Assembly (NCBI GenBank): GCA_004297865.1
Contig: SCSO01000007.1
Span: forward strand, 1 to 13,687
Origin: Legionella sp.
Lineage (GTDB): Bacteria > Pseudomonadota > Gammaproteobacteria > Legionellales > Legionellaceae
Direction: 5' to 3'
DNA length: 13,687 bases
The number at the start of each line of letters is the position of its first letter. Position 1 is the stretch's first letter. The notes under the pieces were generated by a model. The model ran no database searches, was not told the DNA's origin, and saw nothing but the letters and a program-made list of their open reading frames with translations. This document shows, piece by piece, positions 7,059 to 13,687 of the stretch. Both the position numbers and the translations under genes were made by a program.

Positions 7059-8438
7059 TTATGATTTACGTTTTGGCAAAGCCACATACAAGGAGCCGGC
7101 ATGATTTAACTGATTGGCTTCTATCCCTGCTTGATCGCCTTCACCTTTATAAACGTCCACATGAGCTCCCATAATGGCACCGCCAGTATCTTGAGCGATA
7201 CACCATGAGGTGGTTTTTTTTGAATTAAAGATAATGTTCATTCCCACAGGAATTACTCGATGATCGGTAGCACATGACACATGCGGTGTCAGCGAAATAT
7301 TTTCCGAGCCATAAGGCCCACCATCTTCTTTAACAAAAAAAACATAGCTTTGATCGCGATTGCGTAGGTCGGCTGCTTTCTCACGGCTAAGTGCTTGATC
7401 TAGATATTGGCGAATTTGTTTTTCGGATGCGGCACTTTGTTTAATTTTTTTAGATACATTACACCGTAACTTTGCTTCATCATGACACTTAGGATCTTTA
7501 GAGCAGCGCTCAATCGCATCAAGATTACCACCACAAGTTGGATCTTGTGCACATTGAACAATGCGTCCTAACATAGTGCGTGGTCTGCCATTAAAGCCAT
7601 CGTAATTAAGATGATATAATTTACCCTCAATAATTAAGGAACCAGAACCTTCCAGCATTAAAAACGAAGGATCATTAGGATCTTGAACATAGCCAATGGC
7701 GTATTTTGGATTTAAAGCCCCGGTAGCAATTTCTGCTCTATCGGGGGCCACAGAGTAGGTACCATTAGCATTTTTCATACAATAACCGCGTGCCATTTTG
7801 GTCAATGGATCCACTCCGCAAAGCGGCATTTTTAAATGCAATTTTTTGGCTTCATAGGCAGCATTGACTACCCCGGGATTGCTATAGATAGGATGTAAAA
7901 ATGCGCCACTTCGTTGGGTACGTGCATCAAGAGGTGCAGGCGCATAATAAGCAGTAAATTGAAATTCACCTTTTTTAAACCCCGAATGATTTTCTGGCCA
8001 GCCTTCGCTTTTGAACCAGTCAAATTCGTTTTTAATGGATGATAAATATCGTTTAAAATCACCATGTGCCGCTTTTGCCAACGACAGCATTTTTTTATTG
8101 GTATCAAGACACCATTCTTGGCGTTTATATTGATGCCCTGCAATCGATACGCTATGAAATTCGGCGCGCGTTTTAGTGCAGTTTTCAATCTGATTGTTTA
8201 ATGCAGTGATCACTTCATCCATATTACCCACAGGAGTATCCAAAGGTAACTCAGCTGCAGAAATTTTATGAAATTTAAAACGCAACACCCCAGGCTCTTT
8301 CGCGACCATTTTCTGTCTAGTGGTAAAATCTGCATACCTTCTAATATCTAAACAGCGTTGAATAGGATCTGCCGGAACAGCGGCTTGAGTGAGTAGACTA
8401 AACATCATTAATACACTAATTAAAAAAGATTGAAACAT
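7059..8438 (-). CDS. mltA: Membrane-bound lytic murein transglycosylase A family protein (MltA with 3D domain)
   Basis: Cleaves the MurNAc-GlcNAc bond of peptidoglycan to give 1,6-anhydro-MurNAc ends. Visible parts: a signal peptide at 1-20 (MFQSFLISVLMMFSLLTQAA), the MltA barrel with GEFQFTAYYAP at 157-167, HPIYSNP at 182-188, the LEGSGSL block at 262-268 and NGRPRTMLGR at 283-292, then the C-terminal 3D domain with QDTGGAIMGAHVDVYKGEG at 416-434, whose Asp417 and Asp428 are family landmarks. At 459 residues it is about 90 longer than the E. coli enzyme. Part of the excess is a Cys-rich insertion at about 295-327 containing CAQDPTC and CSKDPKC, placed before the 3D domain. There is no lipobox Cys after the signal peptide, so unlike E. 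coli MltA it is probably a soluble periplasmic form. The ATG at 8438 has AAAGGA five bases upstream. First gene of a probable two-gene unit with the amidase. Confidence 0.93.
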   Translation of the reverse strand: MFQSFLISVLMMFSLLTQAAVPADPIQRCLDIRRYADFTTRQKMVAKEPGVLRFKFHKISAAELPLDTPVGNMDEVITALNNQIENCTKTRAEFHSVSIAGHQYKRQEWCLDTNKKMLSLAKAAHGDFKRYLSSIKNEFDWFKSEGWPENHSGFKKGEFQFTAYYAPAPLDARTQRSGAFLHPIYSNPGVVNAAYEAKKLHLKMPLCGVDPLTKMARGYCMKNANGTYSVAPDRAEIATGALNPKYAIGYVQDPNDPSFLMLEGSGSLIIEGKLYHLNYDGFNGRPRTMLGRIVQCAQDPTCGGNLDAIERCSKDPKCHDEAKLRCNVSKKIKQSAASEKQIRQYLDQALSREKAADLRNRDQSYVFFVKEDGGPYGSENISLTPHVSCATDHRVIPVGMNIIFNSKKTTSWCIAQDTGGAIMGAHVDVYKGEGDQAGIEANQLNHAGSLYVALPKRKS

Positions 8439-8521
8439 AGAAGTCCTTTACCTAGTGATGGTTGAGCCCCATGCTCAACCATTCATTGATATAATATGAT
8501 TATAAGATTCTAACTTATATT
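8439..8521 (-). promoter_or_regulatory. mltA leader: TATAAT box and 10-bp hairpin
   Basis: On the minus strand a perfect TATAAT (8504-8499) lies about 60 bp before the mltA start, with a poor -35 upstream. Between it and the ribosome binding site, ATGGTTGAGC and GCTCAACCAT form a perfect 10-bp stem (8473-8482 with 8458-8467) around a 5-nt loop. The hairpin either ends the upstream 195-residue gene, although no T-tract follows, or forms part of the mltA mRNA leader. Confidence 0.45.
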
Positions 8522-9109
8522 TTATTGAGGTGCATAAGATTCTGCTGCATCAGCATCTGCATCCGCGTCAGAATCCATTTCGGAAGGTTCTGGAAGTTTT
8601 GTTTTGGATACTTTTACGGGCTTTTTAGGAAAGAAAACGGGTTTTGCCGCAACATCAGTGAATTGAAAATCTTTTGTGTGTAAAATATCATTTAAAGCGG
8701 TATCTAGTTTTCTTTTAGAGTCATTATCAACGTTCAAGACTTTAAAAACACTCTTAAAAAAATCTTTAACTGTTTCAATGGCATCTTCTCTCTTGACGGC
8801 TAATCCTTCAGTATCAAATCTACCCATATAAAAGATTGCAGCAGGATTTGTGGGGTCAGCTAGGGTACCAAATTCCGTGGTTCCGTATTTTTCTCCATCA
8901 ATACCTATAAATTTTTCAATGACAGCTTGAGCGACATCACTATGACCAGACAAACCTCTTATGACGATGACTATACTTCCGGCATTCCAATCTCGAACCA
9001 AAAGATCTATACCATTTAAATTAAATATTTGTCCGATACGTGGATGAGGATAAAAACGAAGAGTTGAATTTTTTTTATCGTATTCACAATTAAATAAAAC
9101 TGGAAACAT
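8522..9109 (-). CDS. Unrecognised 195-residue soluble protein with acidic Asp-Ala tail
   Basis: I recognise no family. The ATG at 9109 has a strong Shine-Dalgarno, AAGGAG with a 5-nt spacing. There is no signal peptide or membrane segment. Residues 1-75 look like mixed beta structure (LRFYPHPRIGQIFNLNGIDL, then SIVIVIRGLSGHSDVA), with a Gly/Thr-rich middle at 75-105 and a helical lysine-rich part at 108-145. A basic stretch FFPKKPVKVSKTK at about 159-171 is followed by an acidic low-complexity end with four Asp-Ala pairs (about 179-195). The basic-then-acidic tail is unstructured in character. It is divergent from the two-pass membrane protein gene, which also ends in an acidic tail; a functional link is only a guess. 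An effector or scaffold role cannot be excluded. Confidence 0.8.
   Translation of the reverse strand: MFPVLFNCEYDKKNSTLRFYPHPRIGQIFNLNGIDLLVRDWNAGSIVIVIRGLSGHSDVAQAVIEKFIGIDGEKYGTTEFGTLADPTNPAAIFYMGRFDTEGLAVKREDAIETVKDFFKSVFKVLNVDNDSKRKLDTALNDILHTKDFQFTDVAAKPVFFPKKPVKVSKTKLPEPSEMDSDADADADAAESYAPQ
8546..8569 (-). repeat. Six-base microsatellite (GAY-GCN) x4 encoding Asp-Ala repeats
   Basis: Four tandem GAY-GCN units (24 bp on the minus strand) encode the DADADADA run near the C-terminus of the 195-residue protein. Third positions differ between units, so the tract is not freshly expanded; a change in copy number would keep the frame. Confidence 0.7.
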
Positions 9110-9269
9110 GTTAACTCCTTGTATGACATTAATTCCAAAAATGTATAACCACTATTCTTTAGTGATCCAAATCATTATTACATGATTTTTGTGCGATGTG
9201 CCAAGGCTTACCAATTGACAATTTGGTACATAAGCCATAGGCTGCGCATTTTTTACATAGGGAAATAAA
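9110..9269. promoter_or_regulatory. Divergent intergenic region with TTGACA inside a dyad
   Basis: This 160-bp spacer separates two divergent genes. On the plus strand a consensus TTGACA lies at 9215-9220; the -10 17 bp on is poor (TAGGCT, 9238-9243). The -35 is enclosed by an interrupted dyad: GGCTTA (9205-9210) with TAAGCC (9231-9236), and CCAA (9211-9214) with TTGG (9223-9226). This could be an operator. No coding potential seen. Confidence 0.35.
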
Positions 9270-10454
9270 ATGCCAAGCGATCTGGTTCTACGGTCTTTCT
9301 TTTTTAGTAATCCTAAGAGAAGTGCTTTTGCTGTCTGGACAGTGAGTACTCTTGGACTATTCATTGGTTTATGTTTAGAGGTTATTCCGAGGGGTTTAGC
9401 TAACAAAAATGCCGGTAAAAATTTGGATGACGCTGGGACTGCATTTAAAACGACTTATAATGAAATGACTGATCTTAATCGACAAATTGCAGAGTCTAAG
9501 CAACGAGTGATGGATTTGGATTGCGCCAAAGCAGGGTATATGAGATTTAATGGACAACTTATTGATTTACTGAGGCTTATTGTCAGTAGTCAAAACTTAA
9601 CTTCCACTGATGTACTTAAGTTATACGGTGGATTGCAATTTATTCCTGATCAAGCAGTGAATCAGTCAACGACAGTTGGCAAAAGTTATACCACTTACAC
9701 CTTTATTTATGTGAATAAAATATTAATTAGCACACCTCATTACCACCCTTATAAAGAAACAACAACTATTAACTTTGCATTTCAAAATATGCTTCAAGGA
9801 AGCGGGCTAAGCATAGCTGAATTAGATTGTGGTTTTTATTCTCGGCGATTTAAAATAAAAAATCCTGACAGTTTTCTCGTTCGCGAAACTTCAAGTACAA
9901 CGGGAGAGATGTCATCTGGTTTGGTTTTAATACAGATTAATAGAAACTACGGATCTCACTTTCCCCTATCTTATACCTTGGATGGACAAACAGTAGTACA
10001 AGTGGTGGATACCGCAGGATATAGTAATCAAGAAACAGCTACTGTTGATTTGAGTGCAAAATTGTTTCAATTTCTTGCCGCTGCGGTTGCCGCTTTTAAT
10101 GCAACTGGAATTAATTACCCACAATTACAACAGGACATACAAAATCGTATCCCTTCATTAACAGATATGTCACATTCTATCAATGCGACCTTTTTGCAAC
10201 GATCTCACGAATTAAGCCATCAACAAATGATATCTGATGATCTCAATAATGCATTTAGGCAAAGTTTAGCCCTTTGGTTATCTTTAACTTTGGGTATTCC
10301 GATGGTATTAGCATTTATCACTTATTACATTGCGGTTAAATGCAATACTCCTCCTTCCGAAAATGCTAATGAGGATATAGAAATGCAAAGCGCTGTCTCT
10401 GACGACGGCTCCTCGAATGCATCGGATGCAGAAGATACTAGTGTTACCCCTTAA
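9270..10454 (+). CDS. Unrecognised two-pass inner-membrane protein with large periplasmic domain and acidic tail
   Basis: I recognise no family. The ATG at 9270 follows AGGGA (9259-9263) with a 6-nt spacing. The first membrane segment spans about residues 19-38 (AFAVWTVSTLGLFIGLCLEV) after a basic N-terminus; the second spans about 333-356 (LALWLSLTLGIPMVLAFITYYIAV). Between them about 290 residues should be periplasmic: a helical, possibly coiled-coil part at 48-85 (TTYNEMTDLNRQIAESKQRV), a middle rich in Thr, Ser and Tyr that looks like beta structure (130-260), and a helical part at 280-330. Cys85 and Cys187 could pair. Residues 357-394 form a cytoplasmic tail rich in Asp, Glu and Ser with no obvious fold. 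The two-helix layout with a periplasmic sensor-like domain recalls receptors, but no HAMP, kinase or cyclase domain follows. A hairpin terminator overlaps its stop codon. Confidence 0.8.
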   Translation: MPSDLVLRSFFFSNPKRSAFAVWTVSTLGLFIGLCLEVIPRGLANKNAGKNLDDAGTAFKTTYNEMTDLNRQIAESKQRVMDLDCAKAGYMRFNGQLIDLLRLIVSSQNLTSTDVLKLYGGLQFIPDQAVNQSTTVGKSYTTYTFIYVNKILISTPHYHPYKETTTINFAFQNMLQGSGLSIAELDCGFYSRRFKIKNPDSFLVRETSSTTGEMSSGLVLIQINRNYGSHFPLSYTLDGQTVVQVVDTAGYSNQETATVDLSAKLFQFLAAAVAAFNATGINYPQLQQDIQNRIPSLTDMSHSINATFLQRSHELSHQQMISDDLNNAFRQSLALWLSLTLGIPMVLAFITYYIAVKCNTPPSENANEDIEMQSAVSDDGSSNASDAEDTSVTP

Positions 10455-10486
10455 GCAATGCAACCAATGCTTAGGGTTTCTATTTT
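10448..10486 (+). terminator. Probable rho-independent terminator overlapping the stop codon
   Basis: CCC-(T)-TAAGCA (10448-10457) pairs with TGCTTAGGG (10468-10476), a 9-bp stem with one bulge, followed by TTTCTATTTT. The TAA stop of the two-pass membrane protein lies in the left arm. The hairpin probably insulates the Sel1-repeat gene that starts 30 bp further on, though read-through is possible. Confidence 0.5.
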
Positions 10487-10515
10487 AAATAATCTTTTTA
10501 AATGGAGTTGTAAGA

Positions 10516-13500
10516 ATGTTTAATGTCACTAAATTTGTTCAACAAGTCGTTCATGGCAATGACCAAGAACGACATGCTCAACTCTCGCAATTTGAATTAT
10601 TCACCTTAACTAAAAAGGAACAGAGTTCACTCTACAAAAAGGTGCTTAGTTTAAAAAAAGTGAAAGAAGCAGATTCCCCTGATTATTCACAAATCCTTTT
10701 TTTATACGCTTTACTTACACAATTTGGAATCCATAGAAAGCGCAACTCCACGCAAGTTAATGAAACCCTAGAAAAGGCAATCTATTTAAAAAATCCTTAT
10801 GCTATGTGTTTACGTGCACAATTGATTGAAAAGATAAATAGACAAAAAGCAATTGAACTTTACGATCAAGCTATTGCTTTAGGTTGCACTTGGGCATTGT
10901 ATTTTAAAGCGAAGTTATATTTGCAAGGCACCAGAGAAGAATTCGAGCAAGCTATCCTTCTTTTGGATAAAGGGGTAATTGCAAAAGATCCGCAAGCCCT
11001 CTATGCGCGTGCTATTTTGCATAAAGAGGCAAATGAATTTGCAGCTGCTATCCGTTTATATGATGAGGCAATTGCTTTGAATCATTATGAAGCGATGACA
11101 CAACGCGCCAATTTTTACATTAGTGGTAAAGAAAGTGATGTCAGTGTTGCTAAAGCCATTAAGCTTTATGAAAGAGCAATGGCTCGTGGCAGTGTTATTG
11201 CGAAAACTTATCGTGCAATTCTCTATTTAGAGAAAGTGGGCGGCGCGCAAAATATCTCGAAAGCGCTAAAACTTTTTCAGCAAGCGAGTGCTAAAAATGA
11301 GCCACTAGCAATGGTGGAATTGGCAAAATTGTTTCTCAAAGGTTTAGTCCCAAATGTTTTGCCACCTTTGAATATTCAGCGCGCCATTGATCTACTTGAA
11401 AAGGCGATTGCTCTAGGTAATTCAGAAGCTATGATTGAACGCGGGATTATCCACCTGAAGGATTCTGGTGGCCCTGATCAAATGAAAATTGCACAAGAAT
11501 TATTTGAAAAAGCCAAAATTTTAGGTAACAAGCGAGCCTTCACCTACCTAGCACTGATCTTTAAAGATTCTAAAGATCCTAAAGAAGTACAAATAGCAAT
11601 AGAATACTTAGACCAAGCCATTGCATTAAAAGATAGTCAAGCAATGACAATACGGGCAGTGATGTACTTGAGTGAAATACCTGCAAAAGAAGAACTAGCT
11701 GTAAAACTTCTAGATGAAGCGATTGCATTAGAAAATGCTGACGCGATGGTCGAACAGGCTAAATTATATAGAGACAAAAAAGATACTGGCAAATATATCC
11801 AATTTTTGGATAGGGCTTGTAAATTAAATCATGCTAAAGCAATGATGTTACGTGCTGATGCCTATAATGATGAGAATAAAAAAGAGAAAGCAATAGAATT
11901 ATATGAACGTGCTCTTTTACTCGGAGATAAGGACGTATATAAGGACGCATTGTGTAATTTAGGCATACTCTATGATAATAAAGGGAAGAAAAAAGAAGCC
12001 ATTTTTTATTATGATCAAGCCATTGAGCATGGTGAGCATTTAGCAATGGCTTATAGAGCATTGTATCATTTAGATGACCATCAAGAGGCGGAGGCTATTG
12101 CCCTTTTTGAAAAAGCGATTCAAGGAAAAGGTAGTGTTGAGTTGTTTGAATATGGACTTTATTTATTCAATAAGGGAAATATTCTAAAAGCTATTCCTCT
12201 TCTCGAGGCAGCAATTGCTTTAGATAATATAAAGGCAATGGTGGTACGTGCTCGCATTCATATAAAAGAGAAAGAATACCAAAAAGCTTTTCAATTGCTT
12301 GATAAAGCAATCACCTTAGATAGTAGTGAAGCAAAAAGCTTACGTGAAGAACTCCGTTCCCATCAGGATATCGCTTGTAGAATAGCGCTTGATGAGTATG
12401 ACATGGCTCGAGGAGTTGCAGAGGCCTTCTATTCACGTGGATTAAAATATCAAAAAGGGATTGGCGGTCCTGTTGATATGCAAGAAGCCTGCAATTGCTT
12501 TACCCGAGCTGCGGATAAAGGACATGTGGCATCTTTGACGCAACTAGGTCAAATTCATTTGGAAGGTATTGATGGCAAAACCAACCCGCGAGTTGCTGCT
12601 CAATTCTTTGATCAAGCGCTTGCTTTAGGTAATCCTCAAGCGATTAGGCCGCGCGCTGCCTTATATAAAACTGGTTTAGCTGGTAAAAATGATTTGGTTA
12701 AATATATAGTATTGCGGGTTGTGGATTATAATTGGGGAGGTTCTATTCCCCTGTTTAAAACGCATCGTTTAGAAGATGTGACCTTATTGGCCATTTTAAG
12801 AGGGAGGTTGAATGATTCTCAAAATGTTCTCACCCCAGCCGTATTAAAAAATCTAGCAGCAGCATTAAAATTTTTAAATACTCTTTCAGCAAGGTTAAAT
12901 CAACCATTGATAAAGAATATATATGACGTTATCCAAACTAAGATTTCAATTCATTATCGAGTGTTAGAAGGTTTTCCCGAGTCGGTAAAAGATTTCAATG
13001 CAGAGGATTTAGATAATCTAATCTATTTGCTCAAACAACATGCCCTAGCTCGTTATGATGTTAAGGGTATTCAACAAGTAGAATATGGTTTATCGTACCA
13101 AAACTTTGCAACGGCAGAAGGTGTGGGCACCTTAAAAAAACTTGCTAAAATACATCCTGAAGCGAATTATTGGTTAGGAATGTATTACTTAAATTCACCA
13201 CAATTATCTCATCGTCTCTTTAGGTCTAATCCCAAAGAACAAGCGATGGACTGTCTGAAAAAGGCATCGGCAGCAAATAATCTGGATCAGAACACTAGGC
13301 AATTAGCCCAATTAAAACTGGCAGAATTAAAGGGGGAATCTGTAGTTGCCAGTATTGCCACTACTACAAAGGAAAAAGTAAAAAGTGCTCCTACCCCAAC
13401 ATTAGCATCAACTCAAACTTCTTCAGGTAAGGCTTGCAGTGCGACTGCTACAACAAAAGTACAAAGTCCCGTTTCAGTAACCTTGGAAATGTTTCCTAGT

Positions 13501-13575
13501 GTGCCTATATCTGGTTGGGTCGAGACCCATAGCCGTCAGGTTAAGGAGTTTCGAAGTCCAATTTTAAACACTTGA
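10516..13575 (+). CDS. Giant Sel1/TPR-repeat solenoid protein (1019 residues)
   Basis: A cytosolic or secreted alpha-solenoid expected to bind proteins. The ATG follows TGGAG (10503-10507) with an 8-nt spacing. There is no signal peptide or membrane segment. Residues about 80-620 hold some 15 repeats of 33-37 residues with the core A-I-x-L-Y-D-x-A-I-A-L-G-x-x-x-A-M-x-x-R-A-x-x-Y, for example KAIELYDQAIALGCTWALY at 111-129. Two canonical Sel1 units follow near 635-710 (AEAFYSRGLKYQKG and the next), and a further weak one near 880-925. Residues about 715-870 contain an unassigned helical domain. Residues 940-990 are a Ser/Thr/Ala-rich linker, ending in a short conserved-looking tail EMFPSVPISGWVE. 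Sel1 proteins of Legionella such as LpnE and EnhC affect host entry, but those are exported; this one lacks an export signal. Its own promoter is not obvious in the 61 bp upstream. Confidence 0.92.
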   Translation: MFNVTKFVQQVVHGNDQERHAQLSQFELFTLTKKEQSSLYKKVLSLKKVKEADSPDYSQILFLYALLTQFGIHRKRNSTQVNETLEKAIYLKNPYAMCLRAQLIEKINRQKAIELYDQAIALGCTWALYFKAKLYLQGTREEFEQAILLLDKGVIAKDPQALYARAILHKEANEFAAAIRLYDEAIALNHYEAMTQRANFYISGKESDVSVAKAIKLYERAMARGSVIAKTYRAILYLEKVGGAQNISKALKLFQQASAKNEPLAMVELAKLFLKGLVPNVLPPLNIQRAIDLLEKAIALGNSEAMIERGIIHLKDSGGPDQMKIAQELFEKAKILGNKRAFTYLALIFKDSKDPKEVQIAIEYLDQAIALKDSQAMTIRAVMYLSEIPAKEELAVKLLDEAIALENADAMVEQAKLYRDKKDTGKYIQFLDRACKLNHAKAMMLRADAYNDENKKEKAIELYERALLLGDKDVYKDALCNLGILYDNKGKKKEAIFYYDQAIEHGEHLAMAYRALYHLDDHQEAEAIALFEKAIQGKGSVELFEYGLYLFNKGNILKAIPLLEAAIALDNIKAMVVRARIHIKEKEYQKAFQLLDKAITLDSSEAKSLREELRSHQDIACRIALDEYDMARGVAEAFYSRGLKYQKGIGGPVDMQEACNCFTRAADKGHVASLTQLGQIHLEGIDGKTNPRVAAQFFDQALALGNPQAIRPRAALYKTGLAGKNDLVKYIVLRVVDYNWGGSIPLFKTHRLEDVTLLAILRGRLNDSQNVLTPAVLKNLAAALKFLNTLSARLNQPLIKNIYDVIQTKISIHYRVLEGFPESVKDFNAEDLDNLIYLLKQHALARYDVKGIQQVEYGLSYQNFATAEGVGTLKKLAKIHPEANYWLGMYYLNSPQLSHRLFRSNPKEQAMDCLKKASAANNLDQNTRQLAQLKLAELKGESVVASIATTTKEKVKSAPTPTLASTQTSSGKACSATATTKVQSPVSVTLEMFPSVPISGWVETHSRQVKEFRSPILNT

Positions 13576-13588
13576 TTTAGATGGTGTC

Positions 13589-13664
13589 ATCTCCGCGAAG
13601 GCGGAGATCCATTCCTGCATTGGTATTGAACTAAATTAGGGATGGATTCCCGCCTTCGCGGGAA
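13589..13664. repeat. REP-like inverted doublet of the CCGCGAAGGCGG type
   Basis: The left hairpin, ATCTCCGC-GAAG-GCGGAGAT (13589-13608), and the right hairpin, TTCCCGC-CTTC-GCGGGAA (13647-13664), are inverted copies of one element, with flanks that also match (GATCCAT and ATGGATT). It starts 13 bp after the stop of the Sel1-repeat gene. The core resembles palindromes widespread in Rickettsia and other proteobacteria. It may act as a terminator for the Sel1-repeat gene. The rest of the last 112 bp holds no gene that I can see. Confidence 0.8.
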
Positions 13665-13687
13665 AGACTCGATTGAAATATCGCTTA

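Noticed and set aside
7868..8188. 106-codon minus-strand open frame
   Set aside because: Out-of-frame overlap with mltA on the same strand; the mltA frame carries the conserved motifs.
7059..9109. A three-gene operon including the 195-residue gene with mltA and the amidase
   Set aside because: The 83-bp gap with its own TATAAT and a strong hairpin makes a separate mltA transcript at least as likely, so I only support the mltA-amidase pair.
9152..9406. 84-codon minus-strand open frame
   Set aside because: It overlaps the start of the two-pass membrane protein gene and the divergent promoter region; the opposing gene has a good Shine-Dalgarno and membrane segment, this frame has neither.
11834..12061. 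75-codon minus-strand open frame
   Set aside because: Antisense to the Sel1/TPR gene in a repeat-coding stretch rich in Tyr/His codons; a composition artefact.
13480..13575. Dot/Icm-type secretion signal at the end of the Sel1/TPR protein
   Set aside because: No glutamate-rich E-block in the last 30 residues; a type IV substrate claim is not supported from the sequence alone.

Overview
The window looks like chromosome from a low-GC Gram-negative bacterium, most likely a gammaproteobacterium related to the Legionellales (Legionella, Coxiella, Berkiella-type amoeba-associated bacteria). This is inferred, not proven. The basis is AT-rich DNA, an MltA murein hydrolase, several genes with Sec-type signal peptides, and an accessory gene set (exported leucine-rich-repeat protein, very long Sel1/TPR-repeat protein, orphan membrane proteins) typical of intracellular lineages.

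Layout. Positions 1-799 (minus) hold the 5' part of a gene for an exported protein with glycine/asparagine/serine-rich repeats of about 26 residues, resembling an autotransporter passenger; it runs off the left edge. A 180-bp divergent region separates it from an exported S41-family serine peptidase (980-2509, plus). Two minus-strand genes of unknown function follow: a 281-residue protein with a C-terminal membrane segment (2550-3395) and a 197-residue exported protein (3501-4094). After a 196-bp divergent spacer comes an exported leucine-rich-repeat protein (4291-5478, plus). It converges on a minus-strand unit consisting of an amidase-signature hydrolase (5600-7042), mltA (7059-8438) and a 195-residue orphan (8522-9109). 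A 160-bp divergent region leads to a two-pass membrane protein with a large periplasmic domain and an acidic tail (9270-10454, plus). Last is a 1019-residue Sel1/TPR-repeat solenoid protein (10516-13575, plus).

Three different families of palindromic, REP-like elements sit at gene ends: an isolated hairpin at 3462-3492, a 29-bp perfect inverted doublet at 5503-5610 that supplies the stop codon of the amidase gene, and a second inverted doublet at 13589-13664 whose two stems differ by compensatory changes. No transposase, tRNA, rRNA, CRISPR array or recognisable defence or secretion machinery is present.

How the genes fit together. mltA and the amidase gene are very probably co-transcribed (16 bp between them, with the amidase Shine-Dalgarno just upstream of the mltA stop). 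Otherwise the genes look like independent envelope or host-facing functions rather than one pathway. The least explained part is 8522-10454: two divergent orphan genes whose products both end in acidic low-complexity tails. I did not find a clearly recognisable new multi-gene system; the best leads are that pair, the palindromic elements, the cysteine-rich MltA insertion and the orphan with an HRG-membrane tail.
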